A stretch of 64,000 bases of DNA from NCBI RefSeq assembly GCF_030285625.1, contig NZ_CP127294.1:7286001-7350000 (forward strand), in the 5' to 3' direction. This DNA is from Amycolatopsis sp. 2-15 (GTDB taxonomy: Bacteria > Actinomycetota > Actinomycetes > Mycobacteriales > Pseudonocardiaceae). The translations under genes were made by a program, and so were the position numbers. The notes under the pieces were generated by a model that was given only the letters and a program-made list of their open reading frames with translations, did no database searches and had not been told where the DNA came from. Shown here piece after piece: positions 26,107 to 34,878 of the stretch (position 1 is its first letter; every line of letters starts with the position of its first letter).

Positions 26107-27672
26107 CTACATCGGTTCGATCTCGCTGGGGCGCCAGGTCTTGTCGAAGAACGGCTGTAGTGGGCTGTAGAGCCGAAGAATGGCGAAAAATCCTTTGCCG
26201 GGGACGGTTTGGAGCCAGTTGCCGGTCTTGCCGTCGGGAGGAGTTGGTCCGATGTAGACATCTGTCGAGCCATCCGGGTTGGTCTCGACGGTGCCGGACT
26301 GGCTCCCGACAGCCGGTTTGGCCTGGTCGGTCTGGAGCATGGAACGGGTCTGGCGGTCGTAGACCATCACCGACCAAAAGCGGTTCTCGGGGATGTCGGG
26401 CGGGAGGGTGAGACGATAGCTGCGGCCGCCGTCAAAGTACTCCCCGGCACCGTCGCGCATGGTCATGATGTATTGCGAGCCGATGCCGGTGAGGCGCATG
26501 CACATCGCCGGAGTGATGCCGGTGTAGGGGTAGAAGAACGCGGTGCGAGCGTTGAGTTTGCGCGCCCCGTCAGTCGGGCCGGGCACGACGCCGTCAGCTG
26601 TGACCTCCGGCGGTGGGTCGAGGAACCGGTACCCGCCGATGAAGAGCATGTTGAACCATTGCGAGTCGGGGTAGTAGGCGAAGCCTTCCTCCGGTCGCGG
26701 CGAGATGGAGACAGTGCGAGCCGTCGCGTTGCCGACGACCACGGCCTCCTCGAGGATCTTGCGCATGCGCGCGTCCGGATTGAACGGCTGATCCTTGACG
26801 ATCCCGACGGCCGCGAGCAGACCCAGCGTTTCAGGCTCGCCGGCCCCGGCTGGCTCCTGCTGGACGAGATTGTTGATCATGTCCCAGTAGGTGAAGTCGT
26901 TCGGCGGGATGGTGTTGAACGAAACTCCCGAACCTTCGACGAACTGGGTCACGGGCACCGGCGGCACAACCGCCAACGGCGCTTCACCCGCGAGGAACGT
27001 CGCCACCGCCGTGCCCTGACCACCCGGGACATACTTGGAGATGCGGAGCCCGTCTCGGATCGCCGCCACGGTCGGAGCAGGATCGTTGTCGACCATAAAC
27101 GCCCGGCCCAAGACGATGACGCGCGTCGTCCGTGCTCGGGAAACGTGGTAGCCGCTGTCCGGCAATTTCCCGTCGTATCCCGGCCCGACGATCAGGTATC
27201 GGCCACCTTGCGCGCGATCAGGCCCGGGAAGACCGAAGTCGGTGACCCACCGAAACCACGTGTCATCGATGGTGCCGAGAATCCCGGACGGCGGACCGAG
27301 CGGGGGCACATCAAGCACCATCGGCCCGTCGGTCAGATCAACGAAGCTGAGGAAGTACACCGTGTCGCAGTTCGCGGTCAGGAACAGCGATGCCGAGTCC
27401 ATCAACTCCGAGAACAGCAGGACCGAGTTGTCCTCGACTCCGATGGACAGGAACCCCTGGCGCATGGCCTCCAGCGACGCGCCGGGAAAGGCATTGATGA
27501 ACGCCTCCACCCCGTGCACGAAATCGAGGTTGTCGTACAGCAACTGCGCTGTCGATTCCGACGGCGCGCCATCGGTGAACTCCAGCGTCCCGAGACGACT
27601 CTCGACCCGGTCAGGCGTGGAGATCCCGCTGAACCTCACCGCCGAAACCTCGCGCTTCACAGCACCACTCAC
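26107..27672 (-). CDS. DUF1254/DUF1214 family protein
   Basis: The GTG at 27672 has TTGGAGG nine bases before it; an ATG at 27711 would add 13 residues without a ribosome site. The 521-residue protein has the DUF1254 domain first (LYDNLDFVHGVEAFINAFPG, LFLTANCDTVYFLSFVDL, FRWVTDFGLPGPDRAQGG). The DUF1214 domain is last (RFWSVMVYDRQTRSMLQTDQ, YSPLQPFFDKTWRPSEIEP). No signal peptide is evident, although many relatives are exported. The function of the family is unknown. A paralogue sits back-to-back at 27948, and the pair share most motifs. Confidence 0.8.
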   Translation of the reverse strand: MSGAVKREVSAVRFSGISTPDRVESRLGTLEFTDGAPSESTAQLLYDNLDFVHGVEAFINAFPGASLEAMRQGFLSIGVEDNSVLLFSELMDSASLFLTANCDTVYFLSFVDLTDGPMVLDVPPLGPPSGILGTIDDTWFRWVTDFGLPGPDRAQGGRYLIVGPGYDGKLPDSGYHVSRARTTRVIVLGRAFMVDNDPAPTVAAIRDGLRISKYVPGGQGTAVATFLAGEAPLAVVPPVPVTQFVEGSGVSFNTIPPNDFTYWDMINNLVQQEPAGAGEPETLGLLAAVGIVKDQPFNPDARMRKILEEAVVVGNATARTVSISPRPEEGFAYYPDSQWFNMLFIGGYRFLDPPPEVTADGVVPGPTDGARKLNARTAFFYPYTGITPAMCMRLTGIGSQYIMTMRDGAGEYFDGGRSYRLTLPPDIPENRFWSVMVYDRQTRSMLQTDQAKPAVGSQSGTVETNPDGSTDVYIGPTPPDGKTGNWLQTVPGKGFFAILRLYSPLQPFFDKTWRPSEIEPM

Positions 27673-27947
27673 GGCCTTCACCCTCCAAATGCGACCACCT
27701 GGAACAGGCATCCGAGCTATCGCGGTGATGCTCGCACCGGAATCGACGGTGCGCCCTCATCCGGCGCGGGTGAAAGGCCCAAACCAGCGGCAGCGGGCAC
27801 GGTCGCCTGACGCCAGCGACTGCGGCTGCTCTGCCCGTGAGCCGGCGGGCACCTCATCCGGCACGGGTGAGGCCCGGCCTGCCTGGGCCGGGCACGTTGA
27901 GACCACTCCCTGAGGAACTTCACGCCCGAACTGAAGAGGTGGCCGCG

Positions 27948-29520
27948 ATGGCAGTGGACGAGGCGACCAGGCCGGCGACGCCGTCGGCGATCATTACACC
28001 GGGGACGCAGAAGGTCGGGATCGGGACGTTGGAGTTCACCGACGGCTACCCGACGCGTGAGACAGCAGCGAAGCTGCGTGACCACCTCGACTATCTGCAC
28101 GGCGTCGAGGCGTTCATGAACTCGATCCAGGGTGTGTCGACCTGCGCCCTTCGGGAGGGGTTCCTGAACGCGGGGATCGCCGACGGCGATGTGCTGATCT
28201 TCTCCGACCTGATGGATTCCTCGTCGCTCTTCTTGACCGGGAACGCCGACACGGTCTACTTCTGGGCGTTTCTCGACCTCTCGCCGGGCCCGCTGGTCGT
28301 GGAGACCCCGGCCGACACCTTGGGTGTCATCGACGACATGTGGTTCCGCTGGATCAGCGACTTCGGCCTCCCGGGCGCCGACCGCGGCCAGGGAGGCGCC
28401 TATCTGCTCGTTCCTCCCTGCTACGACGGGCCGCTGCCTGAGGGCGGCTTCATCGTTCGCCACTCCCGCACCAACCACGTCGTCGTGCTCGGGCGCGCGT
28501 TCATCGACCACAACGCAGGCAACGACCCCACTCCGTCCGCCGACCGGATCAAGGAGCAGCTGAAGATCTACCGCTATCACGCCGGAGGGGTCGGCAGCAG
28601 CATTGGGCAACTTCCTTACCGGGCGCGGTTTGCTGGACCAGCCGGCCAATCCACAGAGGCCACGTTTCGTGGAGGGGACCGGACTGATGATGAACACCAT
28701 CCCGCCGAACGACTTCGGCCACTACCGGCTCCTCGATCGCTTGGTGCAGATGGAGCCCGCCACGGCACTCGATCCTGAGCTCGCGGGGCAGTTCGCCGCC
28801 ATCGGGATCGTCAAGGGCACGACGTTCGCGCCAGATCCACGAAGACGTGGGATCCTCGACGAGGCTGCCGCCGTCGGCAACGCGGCCTCACGGACCTTCG
28901 GCATGGGTGCGCACCCGACCGAGGACTACCGCTACTACGAGGGTGAAACCGCGTGGTGGAACATGCTCTTCGTCGGCGGGTTCGAGTTCACCAACCCACC
29001 GCCACTGATCACCGCAGACGGCGTCCGGCCATTCCCGGACACGGGCGCCCGCCAGCTGCACGGCCGCACCTCCTTCTTCTACACCGCGACCGGCATCACC
29101 CCTGCGATGTGCATGCGGTTGACCAACGTCGGGTCGCAGTACCTCGTCGCCAACGTCGACCCCGGCGGCGAACCATTCGACGGTGCAAGGACCTACCGGG
29201 TGCGGCTGCCCAAGGACATACCCGCCGCACGCTTCTGGTCACTCACCGCCTACGACAACCAGACTCGGTCGATGCTGCGGACCCCGCAGCGCTACCCACG
29301 GGCCGGCAGCCAGATGCACCCCTCGCCTGCCGCCGGCACCGAACCGGACGGCTCCACCATCGTCTACTTCTCACCCACCCAGCCCGATCACGTCGCACCC
29401 GGCAACTGGATCCAAACCGACCCCGCACGGGGCTGGTTCACCCTCCTGCGGCTCTACAGCCCGCTCCAGTCCTTCTTCGACAAAACCTGGCGAGCCGGCG
29501 AAATCGAACCTGTGCAGTGA
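27948..29520 (+). pseudogene. Second DUF1254/DUF1214 paralogue, one frameshift
   Basis: ATG 27948 follows AAGAGG at a suitable distance. The first frame runs from MAVDEATRPATPSAI through LRDHLDYLHGVEAFMNSIQG to YHAGGVGSSIG. Near 28605 an extra base in a G run shifts the frame. Homology continues from 28603 with GNFLTGRGLLDQPANPQRPR to DKTWRAGEIEPVQ at 29520. Removing one G would give about 524 residues, matching its divergent neighbour. The two halves are otherwise well conserved, so the lesion is very recent or a sequencing indel. Confidence 0.8.
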
Positions 29521-29793
29521 CAGGCGCTCGGCGGTTCTGTGGACTGCCTTGACCCCGCTGCCCGACGCAGCGACCACCCGGCCAGCCCCGAGCCGGGCAC
29601 CTCATCCTCCGTAGGTGACGTGCGACCCCGGCTGCCGTGGTCGGCTACCCCGGGTAGCGAGAACTCGTGGTCTGCACCGGCCGCGCAGGCGATCCGCTTG
29701 ACGAACCGGACCGGGACAGGTGCACCGGAACTCCCATGAGATGCCCGACCGACACGCACGATCGGCCAGTCTTCGATCAAGCAGGGATATCTG

Positions 29794-30750
29794 ATGACCA
29801 CTCATTTCCGGGACAGGGCCCGTCGGCTGCGCAACGCGGTGGAGCCGGTCGCGGCCGGCGTGTATTTCGCTCCGGAGGCGCATTCGGCCTACGCCGCACT
29901 CGGGTTCGACGGCAGTCCCACCTCCCAGGACGGCGTGGCCCGTCCCAACATGAAGGCCTACTTCACCAGCCGCGGAGCGTGCATGGGCCAGGTAGCCGGT
30001 GAGGTGGTCGCTGCCGCTTTCGGCTGCTTCAATCCGAAAGTCGCCGCGCCGGCTGTCGAGGCTGGCTGGAAGATCACCGGCCGCGACGCCATCCTCGAGG
30101 CACGCGAGCGCGCGGCGACCGGGATGCTGCAGCGGATCCTCGGCAATCAGCCCGAGGGGCTCGCTCGGGTCACCGACCTGCTCCGCCGCGCCGCCGACGC
30201 GGCCCGCTGGGAAGGCCGCCCGATCTTCGGCGGGCTGCGCTCGCTCGGCTTCCCGACCACTCCGGTAGGTGCGATGTGGCGAGCCGCCGACCTGCTGCGT
30301 GAGCACCGCGGTGACAGCCACGTGATCTCCTGGGCGGTCGGCGGCGCCGACGCGGTCGAGATCCTCCTGCTGACCGAACAGTGGTGGGGCCTGCCGGCCC
30401 GCGCGTACACCCCGACCCGGGGCTGGACCCGAGCCGACATGGACGCCGGCTTCGACCGGCTCAAAAATCGCGAGCTGATGACCGACGACGAGCAGCTCAC
30501 CGACGCCGGCCGGGCGTTTCGGGAGGAGGTTGAAGTCCGCACCGACGAACTCGAACGGCCTGTGGTCGACGCGCTCGGTGACGACCTGGACGAGCTCCTC
30601 ACCCACCTCGATGTCTGGTCAGAGGCAATCATCGAGGGCGGCTCGTACCCCCAACGCATCGCCGGGATTTACAACATCGGTGGTGGACCACATTTCGGCT
30701 CCGGCTTGACCATCGACACCGCAGCCGAGCTGAACGAAGCAAAGGCATGA
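29794..30750 (+). CDS. SCO6745-family protein
   Basis: This is a 318-residue soluble protein. The N-terminal region (RLRNAVEPVAAGVYFAPEAH, RPNMKAYFTSRGACMGQVAG, FGCFNPKVAAPAVEAGW) and the central segment (AMWRAADLLREHRGDSHVIS) match the actinobacterial SCO6745 family. The C-terminal third, ENREL-like LMTDDEQLTDAGRAFREEVE, looks like a MarR-style winged helix, so the protein may sense a ligand and bind DNA, but this is not proven. It stands alone after the DUF1254 pair. Confidence 0.8.
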   Translation: MTTHFRDRARRLRNAVEPVAAGVYFAPEAHSAYAALGFDGSPTSQDGVARPNMKAYFTSRGACMGQVAGEVVAAAFGCFNPKVAAPAVEAGWKITGRDAILEARERAATGMLQRILGNQPEGLARVTDLLRRAADAARWEGRPIFGGLRSLGFPTTPVGAMWRAADLLREHRGDSHVISWAVGGADAVEILLLTEQWWGLPARAYTPTRGWTRADMDAGFDRLKNRELMTDDEQLTDAGRAFREEVEVRTDELERPVVDALGDDLDELLTHLDVWSEAIIEGGSYPQRIAGIYNIGGGPHFGSGLTIDTAAELNEAKA

Positions 30751-31004
30751 CCGCGACTGTGTCGACGGGATCCCACCAGTAGCAGACTCACCGATCGGCG
30801 AAGGACCAGTAGCGCAAGCTGGAGATCCCTCTCCTCGGCTGCAACCTGTCGAGTTCACGGCGACGAGCACCGTCAAGAACCCAGAACGGTGCCGACAAAG
30901 GACCAACCGGACTGCGCTATGTGTGGTTGGCCCAACGATGAGTTTCCCGAATCATGTGCTTCGACGAGGCCTCTGCCGACGTTGGAGGCGAACCAGGAGC
31001 GGCG

Positions 31005-31700
31005 ATGGCTGCCAGCGGCGAGGAAAACCGGGCCGTGTCGACCCGCGGTTGGGACAAGCGCCTGTACTGGCTGTGGATCCTCTACAACGCGGTCGCTTTC
31101 GTCGTCGTGCTGACCACGGCAGCCGTGCTGGCTTGGATCGGCGGGAACGTGCTGCACCTGGACCTGGCCAACGGGCGCAAGGTGTCCGCGTTGGTGGTCG
31201 CGACGGCCGGGGCTGTGCTGTTCGGTGGCGTGCTCGGAGCCCTGCAGTGGCTCGTCATCCGCGAGCGTGCGCCCGTCCCCCGAAAGCGATGGATCACGGC
31301 CAACATCGGACCCGCGCTGCTGGGCTGGCTGCTGGTCATCATTCCCGCCGTGATCAACGCCGAGAACACCGACGCCAACGTCAGCGGCGCCTTCCTGCTC
31401 GCCGCCAGCCAGACCCTGGCGCTCGGACCGCTACTGGGCCTGTCACAGGCAATCGTCCTACGCGGCTACACCCGCCGCTGGGCCTGGTGGATCGCCGCCA
31501 ACATCGTCTCCTGGCTGATCATCGACGCCGTGTTCTACATCCTGTCAGGATGGTTCGACGCACTCGACTTCACCCGCCACGACGGCTCCATCGCACAGGT
31601 GTACCTGATGCTCATCGCCTCCACACCACTGACCGGACGAATGCTCCTCTGGGTACTGGCACCCACAGCGCTCCTGAGCCAGCGACCGGCCACGACATGA
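31005..31700 (+). CDS. Polytopic membrane protein, unknown function
   Basis: ATG 31005 follows AGGAG; an earlier ATG at 30954 has no such site. The 231-residue product has about six membrane helices, for example LYWLWILYNAVAFVVVLTTA and ALVVATAGAVLFGGVLGALQ. They are joined by short basic loops, including LRGYTRRWAWWIAANIVSWL. It resembles actinobacterial membrane proteins of unknown role. Its stop overlaps the ATG of the K+ channel gene in an ATGA junction, so the two are co-translated. That makes a link to ion transport likely. Confidence 0.7.
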   Translation: MAASGEENRAVSTRGWDKRLYWLWILYNAVAFVVVLTTAAVLAWIGGNVLHLDLANGRKVSALVVATAGAVLFGGVLGALQWLVIRERAPVPRKRWITANIGPALLGWLLVIIPAVINAENTDANVSGAFLLAASQTLALGPLLGLSQAIVLRGYTRRWAWWIAANIVSWLIIDAVFYILSGWFDALDFTRHDGSIAQVYLMLIASTPLTGRMLLWVLAPTALLSQRPATT

Positions 31701-32266
31701 CCACCACACCCGGCCAAGCCTCACCGTCGGCCGAACGACGCCGACGCATCGCCGTCGCATTGCTGCGCGCCCTGACCGCAGCCACCGTGCTGGTCGCCCT
31801 GTACTACCTTGCACCGCTCAATCACCTCACCGGCCTCCCGCTCGGGATCCCCCTGGCCGTCGCGCTACTGGTGTTGCTCGCCGTCACTATCTGGCAAATT
31901 CGCGCCATCACGCAGGCCGCCTTCCCGGAGATTCGCGCGATCGAAGCGCTCGCCACCACCGCGCCGCTGTTCCTGCTCCTGTACGCGGCCACCTACTTCC
32001 TGATGGCGCAGGCCGACCCTGCCAGCTTCAGCACCCGCCTGTTGACTCGTACCGACGCCCTCTACTACACCGTCACGGTCTTCACCACAGTCGGCTTCGG
32101 GGACATCAGCGCCACCAGCCAAAGCGCGCGACTACTCGCCACAACCCAGATGATCTTGGATCTACTCGTCCTCGGCCTCGGTATCCGAGTGTTCCTCGGT
32201 GCCATCCAGCTCGCCCACCGAAACCAGACACCTGGCCCGGACACCCCCACGACCGACCGCGCTTGA
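31697..32266 (+). CDS. Two-helix potassium channel protein
   Basis: The protein has 189 residues. Two N-terminal hydrophobic segments (VALLRALTAATVLVALYYLA, LPLGIPLAVALLVLLAVTIW) are followed by a pore module: outer helix LATTAPLFLLLYAATYFLMA, filter TVGFGD at 131-136, and inner helix ARLLATTQMILDLLVLGLGI. TVGFGD is the signature of K+-selective filters. There is no cytosolic RCK or cyclic-nucleotide domain, so it is a simple pore like small prokaryotic Kir/KcsA-type proteins. It is translationally coupled to the preceding membrane protein. Confidence 0.85.
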   Translation: MTTTPGQASPSAERRRRIAVALLRALTAATVLVALYYLAPLNHLTGLPLGIPLAVALLVLLAVTIWQIRAITQAAFPEIRAIEALATTAPLFLLLYAATYFLMAQADPASFSTRLLTRTDALYYTVTVFTTVGFGDISATSQSARLLATTQMILDLLVLGLGIRVFLGAIQLAHRNQTPGPDTPTTDRA

Positions 32267-32518
32267 GCCTTCCCCGCAGGACACACATGGGCTCGGTGCG
32301 ATCCCGAGTCTGAGACCTACGTTGCCATCTCCGAGAGCACCGCCATGAGGCGCGCTGCTCGCCTCACCTCTTCGCCTTGCCTGCGCACTACCAGCAACGC
32401 CAGCTGCCGCTGCTTCGTATGCAGCGCGTCTCTCGAGAGCGACACGTTTGACCGCACGCGATATCAGGTCACGCTGTGAGCAGCATTGGATCCATACTGC
32501 TGTGCTCGACTGTTCGGG

Positions 32519-32665
32519 GTGATCGCCAGCGAACGGGACGCCGCCGTCCGGGAGTGCGAGGCGCTGGGACGGGACGCTGATGAGCGTGCACGGCACGGCG
32601 CGGGCCAACTGACCGCCATGCTCGCCGCGATCAACCCAATCCTCCGCCCGGCGCAGAACAACTGA
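32519..32665 (+). CDS. Short helical protein fragment, 48 residues
   Basis: GTG 32519 opens a frame reading VIASERDAAVRECEALGRDA, DERARHGAGQLTAMLAAINP and ILRPAQNN. It is a heptad-like charged helix with high G/C third positions, so it could be the tail of a small protein carried with the integrative element. No ribosome site is visible and there is no family match. Confidence 0.3.
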   Translation: MIASERDAAVRECEALGRDADERARHGAGQLTAMLAAINPILRPAQNN

Positions 32666-33095
32666 CCAAGACCTGGGCTGATTCAGTCAACATGGCGCTA
32701 CTGCCTGCGCATCGCACCGGACGGGACCACGGCGCTTTCGCCAGCTACAACTTCGTGCCGCCGACCGGACCCTCGTTCAGCTCGTGTCCCGAGAAACCGC
32801 CGCGGGAATCCAGCGAAGCACAGAGCCTCGTCGCCGGGATTCTCGCGCAGACTCCGTAGATACTACTGATCGAACGGCGGACCGACCTCGCTCTGTCGCT
32901 GTACAGACAGTAATCGAACCGGGCACCAACCGCCGCGGCGATGGCTGACAGCCCTGGAGCAAATCTGGAGCAGCGGCACGTGATCAACAGCCCTCAACAC
33001 CATCGAACTGCGTCCAACCGCTACCAACCGCGTGCGCCGATTAGGGAGTTCTCTATACCCGCAGGTCAGCGACTTGAGCGGACCTCACTGGCAGT

Positions 33096-33123
33096 GAGGG
33101 GGTCAGGGGTTCGAGTTCCCGCA
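33096..33123 (+). repeat. tRNA T-arm-like sequence, possible attachment site
   Basis: GTGAGGGGGTCAGGGGTTCG (33094-33113) then AGTTCCCG reads like the T stem, TTCGAGT loop and closing stem of a tRNA gene. No acceptor, D or anticodon arm can be built around it. Integrases of actinobacterial elements often use the 3' part of a tRNA gene as att core, and an integrase-like tail lies just upstream, so this is a candidate attL/attR remnant. Confidence 0.35.
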
Positions 33124-33534
33124 TTTCAGGGAACTTGCGCGACCACCTGCTCCCCGAGCTCGGACTGCACGGTCTTCACGAGCCGACGGGCCGAGCGGCG
33201 CCTATCCAGCCGATTTCGTCCGGGACGTGTCCCCCGGGGATGGATTTGGCCTGAGCTGCGCGTCCGTATCCGTTGAACCGGTCTCGGTCCCGTCGCTCGG
33301 CTGCCAGGACTTCCGTGTGCACCTGCGGGTCCCACCATTGGCGTCGTCGAATAGCGCGCGGGTCGGTCGGGTCCAAGGCTTCGAGTTCGCCTGGACGAGC
33401 CGGCCGTAGGTCGCGGTGGAGCCGGCTGCTCGGGAGTCGCTGCCTTGCCCGATGATCGCCACCGAATCCGGTTCGAGTTGGGGCAGCTACAAATCCCGAG
33501 AACTGGCGACAGTTGACAGGCGACCTCACCAGGC

Positions 33535-34740
33535 TCAAAGGCCGAGTGCGCGCCGGACCTCGGCCAGATGCCGTCGCGACACCGCGACGGTCTCGCGATC
33601 GGGCCCGTCCAGGACGAGCGCGAATCCGCCGTGGAAGGTCGGGGCGATTTCGCGCACCCGGTGCAGGTTCACCACGCAGTGCCGGTGCACCCGCAGGAAT
33701 CCGTGTGGTGCCAGCCGCGTCTCCAGCCGGTTCAGGGTGTGGTTCAGTGCCCGCAACCGGCCCCGGTCGGTCAGCAGCCATACGGTTTTGCCCTCGGCCT
33801 GCGCGACCCGGATCTCAGCCGGGGCCATGAGCAGGATGTGCCCACCGTGGATGCCGGCGAGCCGCAACACCGGCGCGTGGGCAGCCTCGGTCGCCGGCGG
33901 TGAGTCTGTTCTGGTGGTGAGGAGCGTGCCGATGAGCTGGCCGTCGTGCTGGATGGGCTGGACGGTGATCGGGCACCCGTCCTCCGCGCACGCGGCCAGC
34001 CGCAGCGCGCCGGCACGCGCGCGGGAGCCGAGCACGGCGTGCCCGACCTCGTTCGCCGCCACAAGCCGCCCGCGCCGGTCGATGACCGCCAGCGGTCCGG
34101 CGTCGTCGGCGGCCTGCGGTCGCAGCGACCCGGCCAGCTCGGTGAGTACGTCGTCGCGCCGGCGACGCAGGCCATGGCTCAGTTCCTGGGCGCAACAGGC
34201 CAGGCGCGCGATCGCGAGCGCCGTCAGCGGACGGCGATGCACCAGGAAGGCGAGCACCGCGCACGGTCGGGGCCGGTCGGGGTCGGCCACAGCGACGCCC
34301 GCCCCGCACCAGTCGGCCAGGTCACCGCGCCAGTGCTCCGGGCCGGTCACCTGGGCGTGTCCGTCGAGTAGCGCAGTGCCGAGGGCATTGGTACCGCGGC
34401 TGTTCTCCGACCAGTCGTGCCCGGGGGCGAGCTGGTGTGCACCGGCGAGCGCGACGGCGGAACGGCTCCCGAACACCGCGACGATCCGCCCGTCGCCGGC
34501 CGCGACCGCCACCACCCCCTCGGTTCGGGTGATGTCGGCCGCCAGCGAGCGGGCGGCCGACACAACGGTGCGCGGCGCCGCGGCAACCGAGTCGGGAGAT
34601 GGGTCGGGCGGCGGCGTGTCGGGGGCAATGCCGTAGACCTCGCGGCAGCGCTGCCAGGACGCCTGGATCGCAGGCCGAATCGCGGCGGTGCCGTTCGTTC
34701 CGGGTTCGTGGCCGCCGGCGCCGGCCGACTGACCGTCCAT
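33535..34740 (-). CDS. GAF-LytTR transcriptional regulator
   Basis: ATG at 34740 has GAGGAGG just upstream and gives 401 residues. Residues about 20-170 form an AcoR-like GAF sensory domain (SWQRCREVYGIAPDTPPPDP, GHDWSENSRGTNALGTALLD). Residues about 200-290 are a second PAS-like region (PLAVIDRRGRLVAANEVGHA). The last 100 residues are a LytTR DNA-binding domain (LNRLETRLAPHGFLRVHRHC, VVNLHRVREI). It probably binds a small molecule and controls the divergent acyl-CoA dehydrogenase gene 138 bases away. Effector identity is not known. Confidence 0.85.
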   Translation of the reverse strand: MDGQSAGAGGHEPGTNGTAAIRPAIQASWQRCREVYGIAPDTPPPDPSPDSVAAAPRTVVSAARSLAADITRTEGVVAVAAGDGRIVAVFGSRSAVALAGAHQLAPGHDWSENSRGTNALGTALLDGHAQVTGPEHWRGDLADWCGAGVAVADPDRPRPCAVLAFLVHRRPLTALAIARLACCAQELSHGLRRRRDDVLTELAGSLRPQAADDAGPLAVIDRRGRLVAANEVGHAVLGSRARAGALRLAACAEDGCPITVQPIQHDGQLIGTLLTTRTDSPPATEAAHAPVLRLAGIHGGHILLMAPAEIRVAQAEGKTVWLLTDRGRLRALNHTLNRLETRLAPHGFLRVHRHCVVNLHRVREIAPTFHGGFALVLDGPDRETVAVSRRHLAEVRRALGL

Positions 34741-34878
34741 GCCGACCTCCTCGCGTTCGGGCGGCCCCCTGAACAGACTAGGACGGACGTGGCCGGCCGG
34801 GATAGCGTCCGCGTGCTCCTCGCCCGGGCAGATCGACGATTCCGGCCGATCCGACGACCCGATGCAGGAGGTTTCGTC

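Larger units (their letters stand above)
32267..33534. other. Gene-poor scar of an integrative element
   Basis: No complete gene is supported over almost 1.3 kb. Short frames include MADSPGANLEQR at about 32941, which looks like the extreme C terminus of an actinobacterial tyrosine integrase. Beyond it lies AT-richer sequence ending in the tRNA T-arm-like block at 33096-33123. The rest gives low-information translation on both strands. Confidence 0.4.

Noticed and set aside
26209..27810. A 533-codon open frame antisense to the DUF1254 gene
   Set aside because: It is a by-product of high GC third positions on the real gene; its translation has no family motif and its composition is His/Arg-rich.
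33060..33130. A complete tRNA gene
   Set aside because: Only a T-arm-like part is present; acceptor, D and anticodon stems cannot be formed.
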